From the NCBI RefSeq assembly GCF_022605165.1, contig NC_063071.1:682001-746000 (forward strand): a stretch of 64,000 bases of DNA, in the 5' to 3' direction. Shown one piece after another: positions 54,783 through 64,000 of the stretch. The position numbers and the translations under genes were made by a program. This stretch comes from Purpureocillium takamizusanense (Eukaryota; Ascomycota; Sordariomycetes; Hypocreales; Ophiocordycipitaceae). The notes under the pieces were generated by a model that made no database searches, was not told where the DNA came from, and saw only the letters and a program-made list of their open reading frames with translations. Within the stretch, counting starts at the first letter, position 1, and every line of letters begins with the position of its first letter.

Positions 54783-55264
54783 ATGCCGACCGCCGGCCTC
54801 AAGACCATCATCGCCCTCTCCTTCGTCCTCGCCGTGGGCTTCCTCCTCGTCATTCTCTCCTGCGCCCTCTTCAAGGTCTACTACCCGCTGCTCGTCGTCG
54901 CCACCTACATCATCGCCCCCGTCCCCAACTGGATCTCCAGCCGCATCGCCAACCCGGATGACTTCGTCGAGAGCTCCGGCGCCGCGGTGCTCGACCTGGG
55001 GCGCTTCTTCACTGGCTTCTTTGTCGTAATGGGAATTGGTAAGTTCCCTTGACTTGGTGATCGCATCAGATGACGCTGCTCTTTGTCTTCCTGTGTATGG
55101 CCATCTTCCCCCTGCTGACCTCTTGCGCAGCCCTGCCCGTCGTTCTCGCGCACTCGGACCTCATCCGCGTCGAGGCCATGATCATGTCGATAGTCGGCGG
55201 CCTGTTGATCTACGGGACCATCATCAGCTTCAGCATGTTCTTCCACGAGGAGCAAGAGTTTTGA
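54783..55264 (+). CDS. VPS55: Vps55 endosomal sorting membrane protein
   Basis: Two exons (54783-55038, 55131-55264; 92-nt intron) give 129 aa. Four hydrophobic segments (IIALSFVLAVGFLLVIL, LLVVATYIIAPVP, FFTGFFVVMGIALPVVLA, MIMSIVGGLLIYGTII) with the conserved ANPDDF and the C-terminal FHEEQEF identify Vps55/OB-RGRP. With Vps68 it controls transport from late endosomes to the vacuole. The length is normal for the family. The intron interrupts the third membrane segment. Confidence 0.96.
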
Positions 55265-55795
55265 GGCGGCCGACCCCGGCGGCGCGTGCTACGAAGCATA
55301 CGTCGCTTGCTACAACCTCGACTGCAGGGCAGGCTAAGTGGGCAGGCAGATTGTCATGGGAGCGAGCGCCAGTGGCCGGAGACACGGATAAGGAGGAGGT
55401 GGCTGAGCGAGGCGGTATTTTTGCGCCCGTGTACGAAATCATGTTCCGGGGAATGAATGCATCACAGCGAAATTTGGCGTGGTCCCACGTCGCGTGTACA
55501 CAACTGCATGCGGCTTCTCACTCGAAGATGTTTTGTTTTAAACTCTTTTGCACGCTACCTCTATTCCAAAGAATGCGCTGCTATCCGATGTCATATCCTG
55601 CGTCTGTCGCTTGTGCGATGTTCGTCTATCATGAACCGTTGAAGGGTCCGTCCCGTCTGTAATGCTCAAAAATGATCGCGCCGAGGCCCAAACCAAACTC
55701 CCGAACATGCACAAATATACGTTGAGGTACAAGCGGTCTCTTTCGGCCCGTTCATGCCCCTTCCATGTCGTCAGTCACGTCACCCTCTGTCCCCA
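55265..55795. other. Convergent intergenic region
   Basis: 3' flanks of VPS55 and PABA synthase; nothing else seen. Confidence 0.5.
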
Positions 55796-58390
55796 TTATG
55801 CCACGTCCTTGAAGACGCCCAGCGGCCCGCACAGCTTTGTGAACATCTCGTCCGTCTCGCCCTCGGGCGTGCTCAGCGTGGTGACCGCGCCGCCCGCGCC
55901 GATCCGCCACACCTCGGTGCCGGCCTGCTCGTCGCGCTCGTCGTCCCACCGGAACATGGTGCGGATCGTGACGCTCCAGTCTCCCTGTCCGTTGGCGCCC
56001 AGGTACCCCACGACGCCGGCGTAGACGCTCCGCTCGCCGGGCTCGATGCCGCGTAGGATCTCGCAGCTGCGCTTCTTGGGCGCGCCCGTCATGCTCCCCG
56101 GCGGGAGCGCCGCGGCTAGCACATCCAGCCCTGTGGTGATGTTGTTGTTGTTGGCTGTGGTGCCTGCATAGCGCAGGCTCGTCGGGGCAGGAAGCTGCCC
56201 ATTAACGACGGTAATCATCTGGAAGACGGTTGCGTACTCCTCGACGCGCAGCAGGTCTGGGACGGAGACACTGCCGGCGCCGCACACACCGTAGAGGTCG
56301 TGGCGCACCAGGTCCACGATCATGAGGTTCTCGGCCTCTTCCTTGGGCACATGGAGGATCTTCTCGGCGGCGGCGAGCGTCGACACCTCGGCTGACTTGC
56401 GCACGGTGCCCTTCATGGGCCGCATCGAGCACAACCCGCGCGGGTCGTACGACAGGAAGCGCTCCGGCGAGGAGGAGATGAGCGTCGCGGAGCCGAGGCG
56501 GATGAAGGAGCCAAAGGGCGCGGGCTGGCGTGCGCGCAGGGTGCGGAAAAGCTGCCAGGGCGTGCCATGCTGCTGCTGCTGCGCCGCGGCTTTGGGGTCC
56601 GCGCCGTGACGCAGGTGGTGCGGCGTGTCGATGCCAGAATGCCGTGTCATGGTCGTCTGCGCGGTGAGGCACAGCTCGTACGACTCGCCGTCGCGGATGG
56701 CGTCCTGACACTTGCTCACATCGCTGTCGTATCGGTCCGGCTCGGGGATGCTGAAGCGCAGCCGGCCCTTGCCCTCACGGACCTGCTGGAGGAGCTCCTC
56801 GTTGGGCTGCCGCGGCTTCGGCGGGATGGCCGTGTATCCCGGGTGCAGCCACGCGTCGGAGTTCTGGAGGGCATGGACAACGTCGTCGATCCATTCGCCG
56901 TCCACGTCAGGTGTGGTGAGGCACTGAACGTGAGCCAGCCCGGCCTGGTGGTCGAGCACAATGCTCTTGGACACCCACGCCATGCAGATGTCGGGCCGGT
57001 CATGGCCGCGCTCTGCCAATACCAGTCCGGGGCTTAAGGTGCTCAGGCCCATCTCATACGTGACGAAGCCCATGAAGCCTCCTTTGAAAGTCGACGAGGA
57101 TGCCTCGTCGTCCGGCGTCCTCCGTAGCCGCCAATACTCCGACATGACTTGCCAGGGCGTCCATGGGTCGAGCTGCCCGTCGCTCAGCCGGATCTTCTGC
57201 ATCTCCTCGCCACGAAGTGCAGTCGCAGGCCGCCGCAGCAGCACGTGTTCCTCGCCGACCCGGTACTCAAGACGCAGTGCCTGCTCAACGTCCAAGGCCA
57301 GGATCGAGTTCCGGGCCAGAGGGTCTCCGCTGATGGTGCTCGACGAGTCCAGGATGATCGTGTCCGTACCGCCGAGACCCAGTACCTCAGCCACCTCAGC
57401 CGTGTCCACGCCGTCGGGGAGCCTGACGCTCCTGCATGAGTAGCCCGGCTTGACGCCCTGCGTCGCTAGGCCCGTCTGCATGTCCTTCCACCACCGGCAA
57501 TGCGCAACATCACCCGTGGCGTTGCGCCCGGGAAGCGTATGTTTGGAAGGGTCGAGGCTATCGGAAAAGTCAACGGAGAGGTCGACTTCACGCCGTGTCG
57601 CCTCGTTCCACTTGAGGGCCTGGTGGAACCAGTTCTTGATGACGCCGTGGGCAGCGGCGTCAGTGCATACCGACTCGGGGTGATACTGGACCCCCCAGAG
57701 TGGACGGCTCGCATGCCGCACCGCCATGAGTATGCGTTCGTCGGGTGTCCCCTCGTCGTCGCTCGGCTCCAGCGTCCATGCGAGGGGCAGCAGATCCGGC
57801 GTGTCGGCGGGCGGCATCCATCTCGCCTCGCGCCACGCCTCGTCCGGGACGTCGTCCTGGCCCACGTCGGCACACAGGCTATGATACAGCGTCGCCTTGA
57901 AGCGCGGCACGCCGTCAAAGATGTCTGCAGGCGGATCCCTCACGTGGTCGATCTCGCGCACCATGCCGTGCAAGCCGCGCCTCAGCCGGCGAATGCGTCC
58001 GCCAAAGTGCTCGACGAGGCTCTGGAAGCCGAGGCATATTCCCAGCACGGGAACGGCAAGAGTGCGCGGCAAGTCCCACAGCAGCTTGAAGGCGCCGACG
58101 TCGGCATCGTGCAGGGGCGAGCCTGGGCCAGGGCCGCAGACGACGGCGTCGAAGCAGGCGAGGCGCGCGAGGAACTCGTCGCGGGTCCAGGGCGGCGACG
58201 GGTCCGAGTCGAGGGTGCGGAGGTCCATATGAAGGACGTGTACCTTGACATGCGCGCCGAGGGCGTCCTTGAGCAGCGAGACGATGTTGTTGGTGAAGGA
58301 GTCGTAGGCATCGAGGAAGAGGATCCGGCGCTGGGGCTGCGGCGTGGGAGCGGCCATGCCGGGCGCTATCGGATCCGTGAAGCTACCCAT
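55796..58390 (-). CDS. Para-aminobenzoate (aminodeoxychorismate) synthase, fused GATase and chorismate-binding domains
   Basis: Single exon, 864 aa from the first ATG in the frame. The N-terminal glutamine amidotransferase (about 25-290) has DAYDSFTNNIV, the nucleophile motif LGICLGFQSL, and VQYHPESV for the His/Glu pair. The C-terminal chorismate-binding half (about 380-864) has SFIRLGSATLISSSPERFL, PMKGTVRKS, NLMIVDLVRHDLYG, PPGSMTGAPKKRSCEIL and GVVGYLGANG. The enzyme makes 4-amino-4-deoxychorismate from chorismate and glutamine, the first step to PABA and folate. The PxKGT motif assigns it to the PABA side (PabB-like) rather than to anthranilate synthase, with the fused layout of yeast Abz1. 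Cytosolic. Confidence 0.96.
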   Translation of the reverse strand: MGSFTDPIAPGMAAPTPQPQRRILFLDAYDSFTNNIVSLLKDALGAHVKVHVLHMDLRTLDSDPSPPWTRDEFLARLACFDAVVCGPGPGSPLHDADVGAFKLLWDLPRTLAVPVLGICLGFQSLVEHFGGRIRRLRRGLHGMVREIDHVRDPPADIFDGVPRFKATLYHSLCADVGQDDVPDEAWREARWMPPADTPDLLPLAWTLEPSDDEGTPDERILMAVRHASRPLWGVQYHPESVCTDAAAHGVIKNWFHQALKWNEATRREVDLSVDFSDSLDPSKHTLPGRNATGDVAHCRWWKDMQTGLATQGVKPGYSCRSVRLPDGVDTAEVAEVLGLGGTDTIILDSSSTISGDPLARNSILALDVEQALRLEYRVGEEHVLLRRPATALRGEEMQKIRLSDGQLDPWTPWQVMSEYWRLRRTPDDEASSSTFKGGFMGFVTYEMGLSTLSPGLVLAERGHDRPDICMAWVSKSIVLDHQAGLAHVQCLTTPDVDGEWIDDVVHALQNSDAWLHPGYTAIPPKPRQPNEELLQQVREGKGRLRFSIPEPDRYDSDVSKCQDAIRDGESYELCLTAQTTMTRHSGIDTPHHLRHGADPKAAAQQQQHGTPWQLFRTLRARQPAPFGSFIRLGSATLISSSPERFLSYDPRGLCSMRPMKGTVRKSAEVSTLAAAEKILHVPKEEAENLMIVDLVRHDLYGVCGAGSVSVPDLLRVEEYATVFQMITVVNGQLPAPTSLRYAGTTANNNNITTGLDVLAAALPPGSMTGAPKKRSCEILRGIEPGERSVYAGVVGYLGANGQGDWSVTIRTMFRWDDERDEQAGTEVWRIGAGGAVTTLSTPEGETDEMFTKLCGPLGVFKDVA

Positions 58391-59995
58391 TGCGATCAGT
58401 GGTGAATCCAGATACCCGGCGAATGGTGTATCCGGGGGGCGTGGAGAGGGCGTCGGCGGTGAGTTTCGCTCTCGACGCAACTGGCGACGGGCCGTCCTAT
58501 CGTCAGTCCAGTTACCGGAGGTGCCACAGCCAAGAGCCACGTCGACCAAGGGCCGCTGCTACGAATGCCGCAGCATTCACCGCTTTTGCGCGACCGTCAG
58601 AGACTCGCTCAAGACGTGCTCTGCTCTGGCCAGTTGTCGTTTGACGTTGCGAGAGAGCGTGGTGAAACGTGGTGCAAATGCCGCGAACAGCCGGGCGGCG
58701 GGCGGCGGGCCGATCAAAAAAATTATAGATTCCGACGGCGGCGGATCCCGAATGCCGGAGTGCCGGCGTACCATGTGGGCAGACGGATACAGACCCCGCA
58801 CATGTCCGAGCCGATACTCACGACTAATAATAATGGACTGGCGAGGCAGATGCAGTTTCTGTAATAGTTAGACTATAAAGAATATGTATTCATTAATCGA
58901 CGCAGCGTCGGGGCCTGCGCAGCTTATATGATGAGGAAAATCTTTAACACAGATGGATCAGTCTTTCACTTCCATCGCGACCACCCCCGTGGCGTCAAAC
59001 TTCCGCCGCCCACATTTTTGGTCTCGCTCGAGATTCTTCCGCAGCGCCATCCGATCAAGATGCGTGCCCAATGCATACATACCTACAACGGACGACATCT
59101 TCCACTCGAGCGTGAAACATGCATCCCCCGCTTCTGTATGTAGCAAACCCGTCGTCATGTGCTCCGGTGACGCCAAGTGCTTGCTCCTTCGATAGTTGGT
59201 CCATTGCACAAAAATCGCAATCGCTGAGGAGACCCGGCAGAAAGACATGCGGCCTGCGAGTCATTTTCACTGTATGTAAATCGGAACCCCTCCGTTGGCG
59301 CTGGCTGGCTCGGGCGTTGGACAATGGCATGCGCTTTGACCTCTGGGAAAGCGTTCATCGGCTCTCCTTTTGTAGGTCCAAATCGTGGCATGGGATGGTT
59401 GCATCGTAACATTTATGATTTATTGGACCCCAGCACCCGTCAGTCATCCAAGCTGATCAACGCCAAAACTGGCATCGATGGCATGCAACAAAGCCGCCAC
59501 AGCTGCCGTCGCAAGACCAACCCTGGAGCTGTCTCCCCGTTAGTACGTCGTAGACCAGCACCATGTCCAATGCAAGCTCAAATGTCTATTTCTTACCTAT
59601 TTCGTGATGCCCATATCGGCACAATGTTGGGCCGTATTAGGAACCGATTGTCTCGCATCAAACGTCATGCTGCACATCTCCTTCACGGGCAGGAGCATCA
59701 ATTGACCTCCTCTCCGGGCTATGCCATCGAATGAAAGCAGTCTCAAGTCAGACTCACGCGAGCCACTCCGCGCAGCCCGTTCCCTCATTCGGTCATGAAG
59801 GAGCGGCTCGCGATACGATCGCATACGACGACGCGAATAAGTGGGAGGCAGATCAGAGGAAAGAAGGTTGCACGAGGAAACGCACATGTATAAATCAAGC
59901 CATTCAGCCCACAATCATTCGCCAACCGTTATGTTGCAGCATACAACACAACAACTTCATCAACTCATTGACTTTTCGAATCCAAGAAACAAATC
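58391..59995. other. Intergenic region (1.6 kb)
   Basis: No gene supported. On the minus strand a frame at 58958-59248 ends in a charged, protein-like stretch (ALRKNLERDQKCGRRKFDA), and a GTATGT donor at about 59081 follows another frame (GGCMFHARVEDVVRC). A small spliced secreted protein could be present, but I could not assemble one with a start codon. Confidence 0.4.
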
Positions 59996-60237
59996 ATGAA
60001 CATCACCGTGCTTCGCCTCCTCGCTCTGGTCGCCTCGGTGGTCGTCACTCTCGTCACGGCGTCTCCCGCCGGTGCACCGGACCTGGATAGGCGATGCGTG
60101 CCCTGCATCGACCCGAACGGCAAAGTTCGCTGCGTGAGAGGCACCGATCCCCGTGAGCGCGACACTACGACTGACACATAGCCACGAAGGGTATTCCTTA
60201 CTGCGATAGCAATGGATGCTGCAGGGACCAAGATTAA
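59996..60237 (+). CDS. Tiny secreted cysteine-rich protein, splicing uncertain
   Basis: The ATG at 59996 opens a signal peptide (MNITVLRLLALVASVVVTLV, cleavage near ASPA) followed by DRRCVPCIDPNGKVRC. Without splicing the frame ends at 60181 (61 aa). If GTGAGC..CTGAC..ATAG (60153-60181) is removed, the frame runs on as PTKGIPYCDSNGCCRDQD to a TAA at 60237, giving 70 aa with six Cys (34, 37, 46, 60, 65, 66). That intron would be only 29 nt, far below the usual fungal minimum. The alternative 56-nt intron (60134-60189) keeps the same end but uses a poor AAG acceptor. The Cys-rich tail argues that splicing of some kind occurs. Family unknown; candidate effector or antimicrobial-type peptide. Confidence 0.6.
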
Positions 60238-60513
60238 TGAGCAAGAGGAATGGAACGGGCGATAGGAGCGATGGAGGCGAGATATAAATCATGGTTATAA
60301 GAGGCACGACGACCATTTAGGCCTGATGACGAGCGCACGATGATGTTCACCAAGTCCGCAAAAGAACAATGGCAACAAGGTCTCCCTTACGTCAAGTCTT
60401 GAACCAAGTCAACGTCTACCCAAGCCAGTTGCCTCAAACCCCCTTCATAATGTAGCGTTATTAACCGTCAGAATCCACTCGTCTCTCGTCGCCACAACGC
60501 CCCATCAACAATT

Positions 60514-63500
60514 TCATGAATCCATATCATCCTTATCAACCATCTGTCCCATGATGAGACTCTGAATGACAATCTCGTCCGTCAGAACGTGCAAATAACC
60601 CCCAAGAGGCTCCTGCGCCGCGCTCTTCCTTCGCTTCTTGGAGCCAGTCTTTGTTGGCGGGATCAGGATCGCGTCGACGGCCCCGACAGAGTCGTCCACA
60701 TACAGCCAGTCAAACGGCTCGCTCGCCTGTTCGCACTTTTTCAGCGCAGCCCGTGCCTGATCGGCTGTCGTGGCCCTCGAGAGCCGGGCCGGGCCCAGAG
60801 CTTGGACCAGAAACATGTACTGCTGCCGCGTTTGTTTCTTCATCTTCTTGGTGTCCGCAACGACCAACACCGTCCGGTCCCGCAGCAGCTTCTCCCTGTT
60901 GTCCATGGTGTCTACAAGCGCTGCATCTGGGGCAGAGTACGGCGCGAGCAGCCTTGACCGAGTTGCCTGCCCGAGCACAGCGGATACACCCGCAGAGAGC
61001 AGGTAGGGTTCCCACTTGAGAATGTCGCCTTTGTCCAGGCAGCTCGTGACCCAGCGCGGCGCCAGGCACGGAAGCCCCAGTGCCAGGGCCTGCATGTACT
61101 TTGCGGTCCTGGAATGCCCATCTGCAATCAGCGCCGTGAAGCCACACTGCGCCGCCGCCTTGGTCAATTTGAGGGGATCCGTTTCTTCCGCCGCTGAGGC
61201 TGCCGTATTCGTCACGGCTGGTTGCTCAAACAGCTCCTGGAATCCATCCTTCAGAATCATACCGCCAGCTTGCAGTATGCGTGCCTCCAGTTTTGACCGT
61301 TGCTGTTCCTGCTTGGCGGACAGGAAGGAGAGAGCAAACACCATCCCATCAAATAGGCGCGGACCGCGATGGCTAGTGGTCATGCTTTGCCTAAACGATC
61401 GCCCGGACTTCGAGGCTGCCAGGCTCCTCTCCAGCAGTGAACCCGGTTGAGAGTGGTGCAGTTCATCTGTCGAGTCCGAATCTAGTCTCATTGAGCGTCG
61501 TGCAGAGGCTGGCCGCGTCGGCTGTGGAGACAATGATCCGACTGCGCCTCTCAATGCACGTTTGCGTAGGTTTTTGCTGTTGGCGGGAGATGTTGTTTGC
61601 ACGGCTCCCTTTCGCGAAGAAACTGGTGAGATCTGTGTCCCTGGCGTCGTGCTGGAGGACGCCAATGGTGTCGCGGATAGCGTTGTCAAGCTCGAAGACG
61701 GCACCGTCATCGGCTCCTTCGAGCGTGGCTGTGGTGTCTCAATCGGCCGTCTGGCCCTCCGCCCTCGCCTTTGGACTGGGTCAGACGACGGGAGCTTCGA
61801 ATCCGAAGGCGGCCCATCTTCGATGGCGTTATTTGGCTCTTCATCTGCTCCATATGCGTGTGTATGCTCATCCTTGGCCTTGCTTGGAACAACTGTAGAC
61901 GCCGTGCTTGTAGGGCTGGCTAGGCTGGGTACTGGCGGACATAATTCATCCACTGCCTTTGCTTGCAATGGGTCCGAGGCCGAGGAGCTGAGCAGATGGC
62001 CTCGATGCGGTCGCTTGTTTAGTTTCCCATAGGTCCTGCGACGTGAACGGATAGGTGGAAGAGAGGAAGATTCGGCGGTGTTGGCTTCTCCATTAGGGTA
62101 TTCATTGCGTTCCATCAATATTGGAAGGTCCGGTTCTGATGCTGGCTGTACACCCTGAACATTACCGGGCGGGGAGAATTGCATCGGACTGGTAGCCGGA
62201 ATCAGATCCTCCTCAAGCAACGCCATCTCTCTGCTTCGCTCCGGCTCCGCATCGGCATTCGAGTCCCGCGCCGGTGTTTGTGCAGGCTCTTCACCTGGTG
62301 TCGCTTTCGTCGACTCCAGCGGTGTCTCCGCCGATGTCGTGGGAGCCTTTTGCGAGTCGCCAACTACTTGATCCTGCTGCTTGCTCCTCCCGTCAGGGAG
62401 AGGCTTGCTGGTGATCTCCCCCATGCTGTTCAGTCTCCGCTTCTTCCTCGTTGGATTGTCAGACGAGTTCCGCCTCGAGAGTCTTGCGATGCTTATTTTC
62501 TCCATTTCCTGCGCGGCTTGCGCGCGCTTCCTCTCAGCCCGCTTTCTCCTCTCGCGCTGGAGGAATGCCTCGTCGTAGTCATCGTCCACGTTGACGTCAA
62601 TGACTTGACCGTCGCCGCTAGTCTTTCGCTCTTGCGACTCCCTCATTGGTTCATAGTGTGACAAAGGCTCACGCCCTGGAGCCGCTCTCGACGAGATAGT
62701 CGGCGACTCAGGGACACGATCTTCCCGTGACGACCTTCCTTCTATAGGATCTTCTTCTTGCACGGCGACGCCGACTCTGTTCTTGGCAACGGTGGCGGGG
62801 ATCTCGTGAAGACGAGACGGGCTCGATGTGCGTATGTCGGTAGGTGACGAGACATTTGCTCGATTCTTGAGCGGCGACGTCTCGAACACGTTTGGTGATA
62901 TGGAGTTGAGCAGTAGGTTCGGCGACGGCCGCGACGACGTCGGACTGGCCTTAACCGCAGACGACACCTGCTGCGTCTGCGCAAAGAGCTGACTCGCAGC
63001 GAAGGGGACGGCGCCATTTGACTTGGCTGCGAAGGGGTTCTTGGGCAGCGCGGGGGTTTCTGGCTGCAGTCCGTGGGTCTTATATGGCGTGTATGCGGCG
63101 GCGTTGGAGTTGAGCTGGGACGTGCCATCAGCCGTGCGCCACTCGCCCCTCGTCGTGTCGAAGCCTTCATCCTCGGATGCCTGCGAGGACGGACGCACGT
63201 GGTCGCTGAAGTTGCTAAAGTTCACGGCTCCGGTATCTCCGGCCTGCAAGGTCCGCGTTTCGCCGGTGCGCTGCTGCGTCGGCTTGTCGGTCGGGCTCGA
63301 AGGCGCGGCTTCGTAAAACGCGCTGTAGTCGCGGTCCTCGTTGACTTGGGTTGGCGTCTCTTGTGAGGTATCCATCTTTCGCGGCGGCACAAGCGGTGCG
63401 CCCGTTGCCGAAGACGGCTTCTCGTCGAGGTCTACCGTCGTCGTAATGTCATGTTGAAGAACAGGTCGGTGCCCGTCGGTGGGGAGAGTGTCATCGACAA

Positions 63501-63995
63501 CTAGAAGCGTGTCGCGTGGTGGCGCAGACGAGACGAGATTCGGCCGCTTCTGCCTGATGATGGGTGGTTCGCGAACGACACCGGCGAGAGGCAACCCCGT
63601 CAATACTTGCTTTTCCTGGGGCTGTCAGTGTTCATGGGTGGTTGACCAGGATCATCTGCGCCTCAGCCCAGACCAGACAAGCTCACCTTGGTTTCGACGC
63701 TGCGACTCGGCGGCAAGGAAACACGGTCCACTTCCACGCCGACAGAGGGAGAATCACCAGCCGACTTGGGAGGAGGCCTTTCACCTTTTTCCACTTCAAC
63801 CCCGGTAGGCAGAAAGCGAGTGGCGATGGGAGAGCTGCTGAGCTGTTGGGCGGCGGCCTCTCGGTCAGCGGGCCAGGGTCAGTGTAACAGGTCGGCCAGG
63901 TTCCGAGTACGTACCGTGCCGACGCCGAACAGGGCCTGATGGGCGTCGAAGATGGCCTGGCTGTCTTGTGACTCGCCGTTCCCCTCCAAGGCCAT
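60514..63995 (-). CDS. Crb2/Rad9-type DNA-damage checkpoint protein with tandem BRCT
   Basis: Three exons (63995-63915, 63842-63687, 63615-60514) give 1112 aa. The N-terminus (MALEGNGESQDSQAIFDAH) and much of the first 750 residues are disordered and rich in Ser, Pro and SQ/TQ or TP/SP sites, the targets of checkpoint and cyclin-dependent kinases. A basic coiled stretch (LQRERRKRAERKRAQAAQ, near 390) and nuclear-localisation-like KKRR follow. The C-terminal 280 residues form paired BRCT domains: LFDGMVFALSFLSAKQ, GGMILKDGFQELF, GLPCLAPRWVTSCLDKGD, and a second unit near KLLRDRTVLVVADTKKM. Proteins of this layout (Rad9, Crb2, 53BP1) bind damaged chromatin and activate the effector kinase. Near the window edge, so an upstream start cannot be excluded. 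Confidence 0.88.
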
Positions 63996-64000
63996 CTTTT

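Noticed and set aside
58958..59330. Minus-strand pieces suggesting a small secreted protein
   Set aside because: Two adjacent frames look partly protein-like and a GTATGT donor is present, but no ATG with signal peptide and no consistent splice path were found.
1..64000. tRNA genes
   Set aside because: Looked for GGTTCRANNCC-type B boxes on both strands; the few partial matches had no cloverleaf around them.
1..64000. CRISPR array, bacterial-type operon or defence island
   Set aside because: Introns, gene content and promoter layout are eukaryotic; no regularly spaced repeats were seen.

Overview
This window is nuclear DNA from a filamentous ascomycete. Genes are intron-poor to moderately intron-rich. 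Introns are short (about 50-140 nt), with GT..AG ends and CTNAC-type branch sites. Coding third positions are GC-rich. The gene set (FLILHELTA protein, RTA1 transporter, Zn2Cys6 regulator, NmrA-like reductase, Gyp7-type TBC protein, Mso1, Crb2/Rad9) fits Pezizomycotina. I infer Sordariomycetes, probably Hypocreales, but the species cannot be fixed from sequence alone. No tRNA, rRNA, CRISPR or intact transposon was recognised.

Left part (1-13.7 kb): a truncated NmrA/isoflavone-reductase-like gene diverges from a Zn2Cys6 transcription factor. An alpha/beta hydrolase and an MscS-like channel with an EF-hand follow. Next is a gene-poor 5.6 kb stretch whose only supported gene is a four-exon small secreted cysteine-rich protein at 11.4-12.1 kb.

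Middle (13.7-42.2 kb): mostly housekeeping and membrane genes. They are glucosidase II alpha, nucleoside diphosphate kinase with an optional membrane-anchor N-terminus, a FLILHELTA mitochondrial protein, a large secreted protein, a GH18 ENGase-like enzyme, a MATE-like transporter, an RTA1 protein, a coiled-coil protein, a mitochondrial-type protein, Sm D3, an MDR oxidoreductase, the divergent pair TRM61/cysteinyl-tRNA synthetase, and a GT32 glycosyltransferase.

Right part (42.2-64 kb): a 3 kb gene-free stretch holds a coding remnant and a run of small hairpins. It is followed by a GT64 glycosyltransferase, then a trafficking-rich stretch (Gyp7-like Rab-GAP, Mso1, Vps55) with the ribosome-biogenesis gene MAK16. 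The window ends with para-aminobenzoate synthase, a tiny secreted cysteine-rich protein, and a Crb2/Rad9-type BRCT checkpoint protein. I saw no obvious new multi-gene system. The most interesting items are the two cysteine-rich secreted genes, the alternative N-termini of NDK and CysRS, the GC-AG intron in Sm D3, and the hairpin array near 43.9 kb.
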